This document shows positions 45,943 through 56,400 of a DNA stretch of 64,000 bases, in pieces. The position numbers and the translations under genes were made by a program. Each line of letters starts with the position of its first letter. The stretch's first letter is position 1. The stretch comes from Streptomyces sp. NBC_01549 (GTDB taxonomy: Bacteria; Actinomycetota; Actinomycetes; Streptomycetales; Streptomycetaceae): assembly GCF_026339955.1 (NCBI RefSeq), contig NZ_JAPEPW010000001.1:1612001-1676000 (forward strand), given 5' to 3'. The notes beneath the pieces were generated by a model, which saw nothing but the letters and a program-made list of their open reading frames with translations, did no database searches and was not told where the DNA came from.

Positions 45943-48089
45943 CGGAGCACCCCACCTCGCACGAGCGCCGCCAGAGCGGCGCCGGCCGGCCCTCCACCCC
46001 TGCGGACCCCCGCGGGGCGCTCCTGCATACCCCGGAGCCGCTGCGCGCGCCCGGCGCATTACCCGCGCAACCCGCCCGCACCGGCGACGCATCCACCGGT
46101 TCCACTCCGAGCGCGCACCGCGGCCAGCACGGATCGTCCGGCACCCAGGCCTCGGCGAGCACCGACACGCCGTCGCCCTCCGGCACCGGCGCATCCACGT
46201 CGCCGCCCGCCGCCCCCGGGCCCGAGCACTCCCAGCTCTCGGCCAGCGAGCCCGACGCGCACCGCCCGCGCCCGGCTCCCGAAAGCATCCCTGCCCAGCC
46301 GGGCGCGGAGGGGGACCGGCCGTCCGGAAACTCCGCGGGCACGGACCGGCGTACCGGGCAGGGGCTGCCGCACGCCGGCCCCATGCCGATGCGGCGTGAC
46401 GGGGACCGGCTGCGCTTCGTGGGCGCGGCGACCCGGCGGATCGCCCGCGGCATCGACCTGGACGAGATCGTCATGGGTCTGTGCCGGGCCACCGTGCCGA
46501 CCTTCTCGGACGCGATCCTCGTCTATCTGCGCGACCCGCTGCCGGTCGGCGACGAGCGGCCCACCGGGCCCCTCGTGCTGCGACTGCGGCGCACCGACCG
46601 GATCCCCGAGGAGCGGGACACCGAGAACGGCTTCATGCCCGCGCTGCGGCCGGAGCCGAACGAGCTGTCGGCGATGACGGCCGAGCTGTGCGAGGTGCGC
46701 CCCGGCGGCGCCCTCGCCGAGGTGCTGCGCGGCGTGCGCCCGGTCTTCGCGGACGCGCCCGCCGCCCGGGCCGCGCTGCCCGAGCTGCTCGGCGACGACC
46801 TGATCGTGCCCACCGGCCAGCGCGCGATCCTCGCCCCGCTGCGCGGGCGGCGCCGGGTGATCGGCGCGGCGCTCTTCGTGCGCCGCCCCGAGCGGATGGC
46901 GTTCGAGACCGACGATCTGCTGGTCGCGGCCCAGCTCGCCACGCACAGCGCGCTCGGTATCGACAAGGCGGTGCTGTACGGCCGCGAGGCCTATATCGCC
47001 GACGAGCTCCAGCGCACCATGCTGCCCGAGACGCTGCCGCGCCCCACCGGCGTACGGCTGGCCTCGCGCTATCTGCCGGCCGCGGAGACCGCGCGGGTCG
47101 GCGGCGACTGGTACGACGCGATCCCGCTGCCCGGCAGCCGTGTCGCCCTCGTCGTCGGTGACGTCATGGGCCACTCGATGACCTCGGCCGCGATCATGGG
47201 TCAGCTGCGCACCACCGCGCAGACCCTCGCCGGGCTCGACCTGCCCCCGCAGGAGGTGCTGCACCACCTGGACGAGCAGGCCCAGCGCCTGGGCACCGAC
47301 CGCATGGCGACCTGTCTGTACGCCGTCTACGACCCGGTCGCGCACCGGATCACCATCGCCAACGCGGGCCATCCGCCGCCGGTGCTGCTGCACCTGGGCG
47401 GCCGGGCCGAGGTGCTGCGGGTGCCGCCGGGCGCCCCCATCGGCGTAGGAGGAGTGGATTTCGAGGCGGTGGAGCTGGACGCGCCCGCCGGGGCGACGCT
47501 CCTGCTGTACACGGACGGGCTGGTCGAGTCGCGGCTCAGGGACGTGTGGACGGGCATAGAGCAGCTGCGCGAGAAGCTCGCCGCCACCGCACAGCTCACC
47601 GGCCCGGACCATCCGCCGCCGCTGGAAGCGCTCTGCGACGAGGTGCTCGACATGCTCGGTCCGGGCGACCGGGACGACGACATCGCGCTGCTCGCCGCCC
47701 GCTTCGACGGGATCGCGCCGAGCGATGTGGCGTACTGGTTCCTCGAGCCGGAGGACGCGGCTCCGGGGCGGGCCCGGCGCCTGGCCCGCCGGGCACTGTC
47801 CCGCTGGGGCATGGAGGACATGAGCGACTCCGTGGAGCTGCTGGTCAGCGAGGTCGTCACCAACGCCGTGCGCTATGCGTCACGCCCGGTGACGCTGCGG
47901 CTGCTGCGTACGGACGTGCTGCGCTGCGAGGTCGGCGACGACGTGCCTCAGCTGCCCAGGCTGCGGCAGGCGCGTGCCACGGACGAGGGCGGGCGTGGCC
48001 TCTACCTGGTCAACAAACTGGCCAGACGGTGGGGCGCCACGCGGCTGAGCACCGGAAAGGTGGTCTGGTTCGAGTTGAACCGGGGCTGA
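45939..48089 (+). CDS. GAF-SpoIIE-HATPase phosphatase
   Basis: A 716-aa cytoplasmic regulator. Residues 1-145 are Ser/Pro/Gly rich and disordered. A GAF-like sensor spans about 155-350. The PP2C/SpoIIE domain spans about 365-590 (VGGDWYDAIPLPGS, VVGDVMGHSMTSAA, YTDGLVES). An RsbW-type ATPase ends it (ELLVSEVVTNAVRYASRPVT, DEGGRGLYLVNKLARRWG). The start is set at GTG 45939, coupled to the 73-aa gene; an ATG at 45924 is also in frame. It is the same class as the protein at 20400-23273 without PAS domains. It should act in sigma-factor partner switching. Confidence 0.92.
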   Translation: MTEHPTSHERRQSGAGRPSTPADPRGALLHTPEPLRAPGALPAQPARTGDASTGSTPSAHRGQHGSSGTQASASTDTPSPSGTGASTSPPAAPGPEHSQLSASEPDAHRPRPAPESIPAQPGAEGDRPSGNSAGTDRRTGQGLPHAGPMPMRRDGDRLRFVGAATRRIARGIDLDEIVMGLCRATVPTFSDAILVYLRDPLPVGDERPTGPLVLRLRRTDRIPEERDTENGFMPALRPEPNELSAMTAELCEVRPGGALAEVLRGVRPVFADAPAARAALPELLGDDLIVPTGQRAILAPLRGRRRVIGAALFVRRPERMAFETDDLLVAAQLATHSALGIDKAVLYGREAYIADELQRTMLPETLPRPTGVRLASRYLPAAETARVGGDWYDAIPLPGSRVALVVGDVMGHSMTSAAIMGQLRTTAQTLAGLDLPPQEVLHHLDEQAQRLGTDRMATCLYAVYDPVAHRITIANAGHPPPVLLHLGGRAEVLRVPPGAPIGVGGVDFEAVELDAPAGATLLLYTDGLVESRLRDVWTGIEQLREKLAATAQLTGPDHPPPLEALCDEVLDMLGPGDRDDDIALLAARFDGIAPSDVAYWFLEPEDAAPGRARRLARRALSRWGMEDMSDSVELLVSEVVTNAVRYASRPVTLRLLRTDVLRCEVGDDVPQLPRLRQARATDEGGRGLYLVNKLARRWGATRLSTGKVVWFELNRG

Positions 48090-48224
48090 ATGGACCGGGG
48101 GCCGAGGGGGTACGCGATCCACCTCGCCCCACGGCAGCCCGGTTGCCGACATCCCGTCGGCGGAGTTGACTGCTGAAGTGAGCGAAGCGACCAAACCACC
48201 CTTTTTCGTGACGGGAGGACGCTC

Positions 48225-49688
48225 GTGACGCAGGCACCCCAGAAGACTCCGTACACCACGAACAACGTCGGTATTCCGGTGGAGAGCGACGAACACTCGC
48301 TGACCGTCGGCCGAGACGGCCCGATCCTGCTCCAGGACCACTACCTGATCGAGAAGATGGCCCAGTTCAACCGGGAGCGGGTCCCTGAGCGTGTGGTGCA
48401 CGCCAAGGGCAGTGGCGCGTACGGATTCTTCGAAGTAACGAATGACGTCAGCCAGTTCACCAAGGCCGACCTTTTCCAGCCGGGCAAACGCACCGAGATG
48501 CTGGCCCGTTTCTCCACCGTGGCCGGCGAACAGGGTTCGCCCGACACCTGGCGCGACCCACGCGGCTTCGCGCTCAAGTTCTACACCGAGCAGGGCAACT
48601 ACGACCTGGTGGGCAACAACACACCGATCTTCTTCGTCCGTGACACGATCAAGTTCCAGGACTTCATCCGCTCGCAGAAGCGCCGCCCCGACAACGGGCT
48701 GCGCGACAACGACATGCAGTGGGACTTCTGGACGCTCTCGCCCGAGTCGGCGCACCAGGTGACCTATCTGATGGGCGACCGGGGCATCCCGAAGACCTAC
48801 CGCAACATGAACGGCTACGGCTCCCACACCTACATGTGGATCAACGGCGCCGGTGAGCGGTTCTGGGTGAAGTACCACTTCAAGACCGACCAGGGCATCG
48901 ACTTCCTCACCCAGGCGGAGGCCGACGAGCTGGCCGGTACAGACCCGGATCTGCACCGCATGGACCTCTACAAGGCGATCGAGTCCGGGAACGCGCCGAC
49001 CTGGAGCCTGAAGGTCCAGATCATGCCGTTCGAGGACGCCGCGGACTACCGCTTCAACCCCTTCGACCTGACCAAGGTCTGGCCGCACGGGGACTATCCG
49101 CTGATCGACGTCGGCCGGATGACCCTCGACAGGAACCCCGAGGACTACTTCATCCACATCGAGCAGGCCGCCTTCGAACCGTCCAACCTGGTCCCGGGCA
49201 TCGGCCCGTCACCGGACAAGATGCTGCTCGGCCGGCTGTTCTCCTACCCGGACACACACCGGTACCGGATCGGCCCGAACTACGCCCAGCTGCCGCCGAA
49301 CCGGCCGCACGCCCCGATGAACTCGTACGCCAAGGACGGCCCGATGCGCTACGAGCCGTCGCAGGCGGCCCGCCCGTACGCGCCCAACTCCTACGGCGGC
49401 CCGGCGGCCGACTTCTCGCGCTTCGGCGACCCGGCGAGCTGGGAGGCCACGGGCGAGCTGGTGCGCGAGGCCTACAAGCTGCACAGCGAGGACGACGACT
49501 GGGGCCAGCCGGGCACGATGGTCCGCCAGGTCCTCGACGACGCGGCCCGCGACCGCCTGGTCTCGAACGTCAGCGGCCATCTGAAGGCGGACGTCTCCCG
49601 CCCGGTCCTGGACCGCGCCCTGCAGTACTGGCGCAACATCGACAAGGAACTGGGCGACCGGATCGCCCACGACGTCAACGGAGGCTGA
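48225..49688 (+). CDS. katA: Catalase (haem, clade 3)
   Basis: A 487-aa monofunctional catalase. The distal His region is [20 protein letters not shown] near residues 45-65. [20 protein letters not shown] near residue 130 and [20 protein letters not shown] follow. The proximal tyrosine is in [20 protein letters not shown] near residue 340. The short length (under 500 aa) and the ending fit clade 3 enzymes. No fur-like regulator gene adjoins it. The GTG start at 48225 follows GGGAGG. A very strong terminator follows. Confidence 0.95.
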   Translation: MTQAPQKTPYTTNNVGIPVESDEHSLTVGRDGPILLQDHYLIEKMAQFNRERVPERVVHAKGSGAYGFFEVTNDVSQFTKADLFQPGKRTEMLARFSTVAGEQGSPDTWRDPRGFALKFYTEQGNYDLVGNNTPIFFVRDTIKFQDFIRSQKRRPDNGLRDNDMQWDFWTLSPESAHQVTYLMGDRGIPKTYRNMNGYGSHTYMWINGAGERFWVKYHFKTDQGIDFLTQAEADELAGTDPDLHRMDLYKAIESGNAPTWSLKVQIMPFEDAADYRFNPFDLTKVWPHGDYPLIDVGRMTLDRNPEDYFIHIEQAAFEPSNLVPGIGPSPDKMLLGRLFSYPDTHRYRIGPNYAQLPPNRPHAPMNSYAKDGPMRYEPSQAARPYAPNSYGGPAADFSRFGDPASWEATGELVREAYKLHSEDDDWGQPGTMVRQVLDDAARDRLVSNVSGHLKADVSRPVLDRALQYWRNIDKELGDRIAHDVNGG

Positions 49689-49702
49689 GCGCCGGGGCAT
49701 TC

Positions 49703-49757
49703 AGCGCGTGGCGCCCGAGGTGGAATCGATCCGACTCCACCTCGGGCGCCACGCGCT
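49703..49757 (+). terminator. Strong stem-loop after catalase
   Basis: Arms 49703-49724 and 49736-49757 form a perfect 22-bp stem (AGCGCGTGGCGCCCGAGGTG plus GA) with an 11-nt loop, 14 bp after the catalase stop. Confidence 0.8.
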
Positions 49758-49801
49758 TGTGGTGTTGTAGGGGAGGCAGCATCCAGACGTGAGGCCGAAC
49801 C

Positions 49802-50317
49802 GTGCAGCTTCAAGACGTACTGAACCGTCTCGACCGGTGGCTGGAAGTCAACGTGCCGGATGATTTCGGCACGTTGAACCCGCCCGCGACGGCGTCGGAG
49901 ATCGATGCGATCACCGAGAACAGGTTCTCGCTCGTCCCGGAGATCCGGACGTGGCTGGAGCATCACAACGGCGTGTCGACCCACTTCCGGCACAGCGGCC
50001 CCGGCGGCTTCATTCCGGGCGGCCACTATCCGGTCGACGCCGAGCGCAGGATGCTCGGCCAGCGGGACATGGAGCAGGACGTGGCGTGGAGCCAGGAGGA
50101 CGACAACGCGGACTTCGTCGTGGGCCGGACGGCTCATGTGAAATGGGTGCCCATCAGCAGTACACACGTCGGCACGCAGCTGGTCGTGGACCATCGCGAG
50201 GGGCCGACGTACGGCGCCGTCCTGGAGATCGACCAGGATCTGGAACTGTGGGGGGTCGTGCGCTGGAAGAGCCTGTCCGAGATGTTCCAGGAGACACTCG
50301 AATCCCTGGAGACCTGA
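49802..50317 (+). CDS. SMI1/KNR4 (SUKH superfamily) protein, candidate immunity protein
   Basis: A 171-aa soluble protein. LNRLDRWLEVNVPDDFGTLN then PPATASEIDAITENRFSLVP, EIRTWLEHHNGVS and ELWGVVRWKSLSEMFQETLE follow the SMI1/KNR4 pattern. This family is part of the SUKH superfamily, many members of which are immunity proteins against nuclease toxins in polymorphic toxin systems. It sits next to a DUF6461 gene and the NucA/NucB end of a disrupted exported nuclease. The GTG start at 49802 lacks a strong ribosome site. Its immunity role is inference. Confidence 0.85.
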   Translation: MQLQDVLNRLDRWLEVNVPDDFGTLNPPATASEIDAITENRFSLVPEIRTWLEHHNGVSTHFRHSGPGGFIPGGHYPVDAERRMLGQRDMEQDVAWSQEDDNADFVVGRTAHVKWVPISSTHVGTQLVVDHREGPTYGAVLEIDQDLELWGVVRWKSLSEMFQETLESLET

Positions 50318-50571
50318 CGTCTCATCGACATCGTGACCGGCAGGGGCTCCGGGGCGAATACGCCCAGGGGACGGACGGCGTCCGGCATCTTGTCCGGCAG
50401 TGACTCGACAGCGGAGCGGTATTCGGCGGCCGGCCCGGAATGCACCGCTACGGCACTCCGATATCCACCCAGCGGCGGATCGCTTTGGAACACTCGGAGT
50501 CACTTGACACCGCGGCGCTCCGGCGAGTTCCCTCGGGGAGCACGGGGCTCACGACAACTCCCTGGGGAACG

Positions 50572-51144
50572 ATGACCAACGACGGCATTCAGTGGCTGCC
50601 AGACGTATTCGAACTGGGCTTTAGCGTGACATTCGCACGCGCGTTGTCGCACGATGAACTGGTGACGCGGATGGGCGGCGATCCGTGTTCCGTTTCTCCT
50701 CTTACCCGCCCGCAGGCCGAGCGGCTGGAACTCAAGGACCGCGACGCCGGCCCCGTCGTCCGTTTCGGGGAGACAAAGGACTGGGCTTTCGCGGTGGAGA
50801 GCTGGGGGAACCATGGCGGCAAGAGCGCCGTCGTCCGCGCGGTCTCCGCCGGTACCGAAGCCGTCGTGGTGACCATCACGGCAAAGGCGACGAAGACGCT
50901 GACTTACGCGCGCGACGGGGACATCGTCTGCCGCTTCGACGCGGACACGCCGCATATCCGGTCGGGGACGGATCGCGACATCTTGCTGCCTCACATGGAG
51001 CGCGTAGGCCTGATGTCGCTGGAGACCGAGGATGTGAACACCCGACGGGCCATGCTGGCTGTCGCCGAGCAGGCCTTCGGTCTCACCCTTCCACGGGATC
51101 TCGTCGCGCAGGGTGAACTGATGGGCACCCGGCTCTCCAGCTGA
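50572..51144 (+). CDS. DUF6461 family protein, candidate immunity protein
   Basis: A 190-aa soluble protein. The pattern FELGFSVTFARALSHDELVT, DWAFAVESWGNHGGKS and TLTYARDGDIVCRFDADTPH fits DUF6461 as I remember it. This family often lies in toxin or immunity loci. The ATG at 50572 has GGGGAAC just upstream. It follows the SMI1/KNR4 gene on the same strand (254-bp gap, with a short coding-like run but no clear gene) and faces the NucA/NucB fragment across 65 bp. Function is inferred from context only. Confidence 0.75.
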   Translation: MTNDGIQWLPDVFELGFSVTFARALSHDELVTRMGGDPCSVSPLTRPQAERLELKDRDAGPVVRFGETKDWAFAVESWGNHGGKSAVVRAVSAGTEAVVVTITAKATKTLTYARDGDIVCRFDADTPHIRSGTDRDILLPHMERVGLMSLETEDVNTRRAMLAVAEQAFGLTLPRDLVAQGELMGTRLSS

Positions 51145-51149
51145 GCGTC

Positions 51150-51191
51150 GGTCGGGCCCGAGACAGAACGAAGCCTGTTCCGGACCCGACC
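51150..51191. terminator. Hairpin between the DUF6461 gene and the nuclease 3' end
   Basis: GGTCGGG (51150-51156) pairs with CCCGACC (51185-51191), and an inner ACAG/CTGT adds stability. It lies between converging genes and could serve both. Confidence 0.4.
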
Positions 51192-51209
51192 TCTACCGCA
51201 CCGCCTCAC

Positions 51210-51907
51210 CTATGGCAGACGGATCTCACAGAACGTGTTCGTCGCGCAGTCCTCGAACCCTGGTGTGTCCACCCAATAGGGATCGCCGTCCAGCAGACGG
51301 TCGTCCTGCGTGAATCTTCCGAGGTCGCCACCGGCACCCTCGTTCTGTTCGCCTGGGATGTTCCCCCGCCCGCAGGGTTCGTCCCAGGTCACCGGACCGA
51401 CCCTGTCGTCGTCGCGGAGAACCCAGTGCCCGTTGTCAGTGAATGCGTAGAACTGCGCGCACTGGTCTCCCGTCAGGCCGGAGATCTGGCCCCCGCTTTC
51501 CCGCGACGCGGCGAAGGGATACTCGTCGCACGTCGTATCGGGTGTGTCGGGGTGGGGATCGAACTTGGCGCTCACGTTCTGGCACATGCGGCGCCGATTG
51601 CCGTCCTGGGCACTGGTGTCCGCCAGGCGGTGGAGGGGGCTGTTGTCCGCCTCGCTGCCCGGGTGGGTCCTGAGTTTGGTCTTGAGGACCCAGTACAGGG
51701 CGCTCGCCGACGGGTACTTCGCCGTGTTCACCGTGAAGGACGGGACGTACGCCGGGAACACGCACCCCCGGAAGGAGCCGACCATGGCGTCGCAGCGAAT
51801 GTCGAAGTCCTCGTCCTGGATCCACGCCGTCGACTCGTTGGCCGCCTGGGGCGAGGAGCCGGTGATGAGCCAGTCGACCTTCATGGCGTCGAAGGTCGAG
51901 CCGGTCC
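51210..51907 (-). pseudogene. 3' part of interrupted NucA/NucB nuclease gene
   Basis: The last 232 codons of the exported nuclease, cut off by the IS701-family element at 51913. From the junction it reads WTGSTFDAMKVDWLITGSSP. The NucA/NucB DNase domain contains CDEYPFAASRESGG with the catalytic Glu/His-type region and NEGAGGDLGRFTQDDRLLDG followed by DPYWVD, close to B. subtilis NucB. Several cysteines (CDAMVGSFRGC, MCQNV, CAQF, CGRG) suggest disulfides outside the cell. Alone it has no start codon or signal peptide, so it should not be secreted or active. Confidence 0.88.
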
Positions 51908-52013
51908 ACTGACACGGCAGCTGTAGTTCGTGAGGCGTGAGGCATCGCCGCTGGCCAGCGTGGTGGGTGGGGTGCCTGCGGCAGGGGTACGGCCACCGGC
52001 ATCGTGATCTTGT

Positions 52014-52328
52014 GTGACGAAGAATCAAGAAGCGGTGGCCGCGCAGGCCACGGTAGTACACGCCGGGTGGGACGGGTTGTTCGAGGGGTTGATGGGCCGG
52101 TTCGCGAGCTGCTTCCCGCGCCGGGAGACCCGGCTGACCTGCCGGAACATGGTCTCTGGGCTGCTGATGGTCAAGGAATCGGCGAACTGCTGGTCGTTGG
52201 CCGAGGCGATCGGCCACAGCGGTCCGCATGTCCTGCAGCACTTCTTGTCGAGGGCCCGCTTCGACACCGAGGCAGTCCGCCGGTCGGTCGCGGCCTGGAC
52301 GGTGGAGCAACTCGGCGAGAGGAGGTGA
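52014..52328 (+). CDS. IS701-family transposase, first part
   Basis: A 104-codon frame from GTG at 52014 reading VTKNQEAVAAQATVVHAGWD (first residue made as Met) and ending TVEQLGERR at a TGA. The stop lies in AGGAGGTGATG. The next frame (from 52328) continues the same protein, so a -1 shift or re-initiation is needed for a full enzyme. Full-length relatives are single frames, so this may be a mutation or a programmed shift. Confidence 0.75.
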   Translation: MTKNQEAVAAQATVVHAGWDGLFEGLMGRFASCFPRRETRLTCRNMVSGLLMVKESANCWSLAEAIGHSGPHVLQHFLSRARFDTEAVRRSVAAWTVEQLGERR

Positions 52329-53380
52329 TGTTGGTGGTGGACGAGACGGGCGATGAGAAGTCGTCCCTCGACGCGGTCGGCGCGGCCCGGCAGTACTCCG
52401 GGGCGCTGGGCGGGATCGGGCTGTGCCAGGTCGCGGTACACCTCTCCTACGTGAGTGCCGAGGGGCACGCGCTGGTCGACCGTCGGCTGTACCTGGGCGA
52501 GGCATGGGCGGCGGACGACGAGCGCCGTGAGCTGGTCGGGGTGCCCGACGAGAGGGTGTTCGCCACCAAGCCGCAACTGGCCGGCGACATGCTGGAGGAC
52601 GCCCACGCCTCGGGGGTGCACACCGCGTGGGTGGCCGCCGACGAGGTCTACGGTGGACGGGAGTTGCGTGCGCGGATCCGTGCGCTGGGCTACGGCTACG
52701 CGATCGCGGTACCCACCAGCCACCGGGTCACCACCCCGGGCGCCGGGAAGAAGAAGGTCACCGCGCTGCTGGAGCGGGTGCCGAAGCGGGCCTGGATGCG
52801 GCTGAGGACCGGCCATGGCACCAAGGCCGAGCGGCTCTACGACTGGGCGATGATCGACGTGAACCCCGACGATGCGCCGCCCGGACAGGCCGCCGGGCAC
52901 AGCCAGGTCCTGGTCCGACGCCACCGCCGCACCGGCACCCTTTCCTTCTACCGGACCTGGCACCCCGACCCGCAGCCGATATCGGTGCTGGTCAGCGCGG
53001 TCTGCCGCAGGTGGCGGGTCGAGGAGGACTTCCAGGGAGCCAAGGGCCTGGCCCACCTCGACACCGGCCAGGTCACCTGCTGGACGTCCTGGCACCGCTG
53101 GAGCCTCATGTCAATGATCGCCTACGCACTTCTGGCCGTCGGCGCCCTCCACGAGCGGCAACGCGCCCACCCCGCCAACTCCGACGACGAGTTGGCCATG
53201 GTGCCCGTCAGCCCGCGCGAACTCCTCGCGCTATTGCGGGTCTTCGCCCTGCCAAGGCCCCGCCAGGACACCGATCCGGCACACGCCCTGCGCTGGTCGA
53301 ACTGGCGTCGCCGACACCAGCATCGCGCGACGGCCTGCCACCGCCGCTGGAACAACGTCACAGCAGTGGCCATCGCATGA
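52328..53380 (+). CDS. IS701-family transposase, catalytic part
   Basis: A 350-aa frame starting MLVVDETGDEKSSLDAVGAA at the ATG of TGATG, which overlaps the stop of the first part. An AGGAGG site sits 2 nt before it. DDE residues are in VVDETGDEKSS, WVAADEVYGG and RWRVEEDFQGAKG. All three are intact. With the first frame it would make a typical 450-aa transposase. The element is probably active if frames are joined by -1 frameshifting at AGGAGG. Confidence 0.8.
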   Translation: MLVVDETGDEKSSLDAVGAARQYSGALGGIGLCQVAVHLSYVSAEGHALVDRRLYLGEAWAADDERRELVGVPDERVFATKPQLAGDMLEDAHASGVHTAWVAADEVYGGRELRARIRALGYGYAIAVPTSHRVTTPGAGKKKVTALLERVPKRAWMRLRTGHGTKAERLYDWAMIDVNPDDAPPGQAAGHSQVLVRRHRRTGTLSFYRTWHPDPQPISVLVSAVCRRWRVEEDFQGAKGLAHLDTGQVTCWTSWHRWSLMSMIAYALLAVGALHERQRAHPANSDDELAMVPVSPRELLALLRVFALPRPRQDTDPAHALRWSNWRRRHQHRATACHRRWNNVTAVAIA

Positions 53381-53416
53381 CAGGAACCTCACGAGTCACG
53401 AACTACAGCTGCCGTG

Positions 53417-56400
53417 ACTGATGGGTGAAGAGGGCCTCCGTCGTGTGCTCGTCGCCCTGTGTCCATGTGGTGGATCCGTTGAAGAGCGGTGGGTCGGACG
53501 TGCACGCGGGATAGCAGTCCGTGAACCACTTGAGGGAGACGGATGAGATCTTTGGATCCATCCGGACCGGAATGATCTTCAGGACTTCCCGGATCAGATC
53601 GTCATCCGGATAGAGCTTGATCTGCCGTTGCATGGCCCAGTGGACTTCACCGATCGGCTCTCCGTCACTGTTGATGAAGGTCGCAATGAGCGGACTGCTG
53701 TCCTGCATGCACCCCTCGAACCGATTGAATGAATTGTGTACACGGTTCTTGCACCACGGGACCAGATCGAGCTCCGGGGCGCGGAGGTTGGACGAATTCC
53801 GCGCGAAGGGTGATTTACCCGGACTCGGCTTGCCGAATCCAAGGCACATTCGCACGCCCTTCTGCGACGGAACGGACGTGCACTTGCTCGGCGGGATCCC
53901 GGACCGCTGCTGCGCAAGGGCGGCCGAACCCGCGTGGGGCGTTTCCACCACCTCCTGCTGTGTGTAGTCGATGTCCGCAGCGTTGGGATTCGCGGCGGGC
54001 AGGGACAACTCGGTGCCGTTGACCGCGTAGTCGCCCGGGTGGATGGCCACGGCGTCGAATGCGATGTCCTCGTCGCCGGTCCCGTCCGGCGTGATGGTCG
54101 TCAGACGGACCTTGGGAACACCGCTGAAACGGAACGCTCCGAGAGACACCCAACGGTTGCTCGACCCGACCTGCGAGATGGTCCGCCGACTGGTCCACCG
54201 TCCGTTGTCGACCTCGTATCTCGCGTACTTCGTCTGCGCCCCGTGGTCGGGGATGTGGACCCACACTTTCGCCGTGCTGTTCAGCGACTTGTTCAGCTGC
54301 CAGGTTCCGGTGATCTTCAGCCGCTGGCCCTTGGCGTCGTCCGCGCGCGTGTGACCGAACCAGAAGTGGCCACCGAAGCCCGCGCCCAGTTGGTGGAGGT
54401 CGACCTTGGCCGGGTAGACGGTCTCGACCGAGTTGTTGGCGAAGTTGAAGCTGAAGGTGCCGGAGTTCGTCCAGGAGTTGCTGCAGCCCACTCGGACGAC
54501 GGGGGTGTCGGCGGGGACGTCGTCAATGATGAGGGCGCCGTCCGGCAGGCCGCTGGTGCTGCAGTTCGGCGGATACGCCGTGCCGTCGGGCTCTTCGGGC
54601 GCGGTGTCACCGAAGCGGACGAACTCGTATCCGCAGGTGTCGACGCAGTCGGTCTTCCACGTCACCGGCTTGTTCCACCAGCACTTGACGTCGTCACGGC
54701 CGCAGGGACCGCTGCTCGCGGTGTCGTTGGAGGCGCCGTCGGAGATCCGGCTCGGGTCGCAGCTGTTGGAGGAGTCGCAGAAGGCGTCCTCGGGCGCCTT
54801 GAGGTGGGCCCGGTTGTAGAGCGCGCTGCCCTTGACGGTGACGGCCGAGTTGGTGCCGTTCCAGGTGGCGGGGCGGAACGCGGGGACCAGCGTGCCGGGC
54901 GATTCCAGGAAGGAGGGCGGGTGGGCGGCGAAGCCGAGGACCTTCTCCTGGTAGGGCCAGTTCTGCGGGCGGGCCGCGGCGCTGGCGTCCTCGCCGCCGG
55001 CCGCGTTCTCCATGAACGGCAGCCGTCCGGCGTCCCATTCGGGATTGGCGGGGTTGTTGGCCCAGCCCAGTCCCCACGGCGAGCCGTCACCGGCGTTGGG
55101 GTGGAAGCCGGAGTTGTACGCCCACAGGGCGAAGTACCAGTTCTCCGGCCGGCCGCTGGTGCCGTGGTTGGCGATCACGCCGGCGGCGCGGGTCTCGTTC
55201 CACTTGGAGACGAGGGTCTGCAGGCCCGCGGCGATGTTGGCGGTGTAGTCCAGCGCGGCGGCCCGCTGCTTCTGGTAGTCCCAGGCCGCACCGCCGTGGC
55301 CGTCCTCGCGGCCGGCCATCCGCATGTGGTCGGTGATCTGCGTGATGCCGTAACCGCAGTCCGCCTTGGCGAAGTCGACGTCCCAGTCGTTGCTGGGGTC
55401 GCCGTCGTAGAGGTTGATGCCGTAGTAGTTGCCGATCAGCGGGCTGGCGGTGACCCCGGGCACGGCCTCCCGGCCGGCCTGCCACATGTTCGACTCCTGG
55501 GTGGTCACCCCGAGCATGACCTGCGCCATGGCGCGGCCGCCCCCGTCGAGCGCCGGGTTCAGGAAGAGTGACTGCGGCATGTACGCGGGCATGCCCAGGT
55601 TCTTCCAGTTCGCGGGGCGCGAAATGTGCGTGTTCAGCAAGCCCTTGACCGCCATGTCGACCGCCCACTCCACCTGCCGCGGCTTGGGCTGCATGGCCTG
55701 GTTGCGCACATCGTTGCGCGGCACGGAGCAGGTGCGCTCCGCCTCCACCGGGTCGCTCGGGTCACCGGCGGCCGTCGCGGCCACCGACGTCCTGGCGCTG
55801 CCCCCGGAACCGGACAGCAGTCCCGGGGACGCGGCACGGCCCTGGCCCGCGTACGCCGACACCCGATGCGCCGGATCGACGGTGAAGGACACCTCGCGTC
55901 CGGTGGCGCGGGTGGTCAGGGACGTCCTCACCGTACGGGCCCCGGTGGCCTCGCCGGGCTGCAGCAGCGTGCCCTTGCCGTCGGCCCAGGCCGTGTGGGT
56001 CAGGACGGCCTCACCGCGTGTGGAGACGGTGACGTCCTTCGGCGTCGACGCGAGCCTCTTCACCGTGGCCGGCGTGCGGATCCCGGTCGGCCTGGTCGTG
56101 CCCGTCACATACACGGTGCCCGCACTGCGGGTCAGTCCGGTCTCGGTGGCGAGGCCCCGGGCCAGCACGGTCGCCCGCGTGGTGCGTACGTTGGGGTGCG
56201 CGACGGCACCGGCCGTGATGCGCTTCACCTTGGACGTGGCACCGCGCTTGTCGAGGAAGGTGATCCCCCCGTCGCCGTCGGGCGTCAGGCGGTAGGGCAC
56301 ACCGTCGGTACGGGCGAGAGCCGTGCGCCCGCCCCTGGCGTCGACCTTGATGACCTCCGCGCCGGAGGCCGCGGCTATGGAACCGTCGGCGGCCGGGACG

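Larger units (their letters stand above)
51913..53416 (+). mobile_element. IS701-family insertion, 1504 bp, inside the nuclease gene
   Basis: Terminal inverted repeats are perfect over 21 bp (CACGGCAGCTGTAGTTCGTG plus A at 51913-51933 and its complement at 53396-53416) and continue imperfectly to about 31 bp. The 5-bp target duplication ACTGA flanks it (51908-51912 and 53417-53421). The transposase is in two overlapping frames. The different ends and target size separate it from the element at 17401-18785. The family assignment is by transposase. Confidence 0.93.

Noticed and set aside
43084..46194. A 1036-codon minus-strand frame opposite fumC
   Set aside because: FumC, DUF402 and phosphatase genes on the plus strand explain the region.
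45721..48089. One long phosphatase with a frameshift near 45940
   Set aside because: The two frames meet in a clean GTGA stop-start overlap, which fits coupled genes better than a broken one. A frameshift remains possible.
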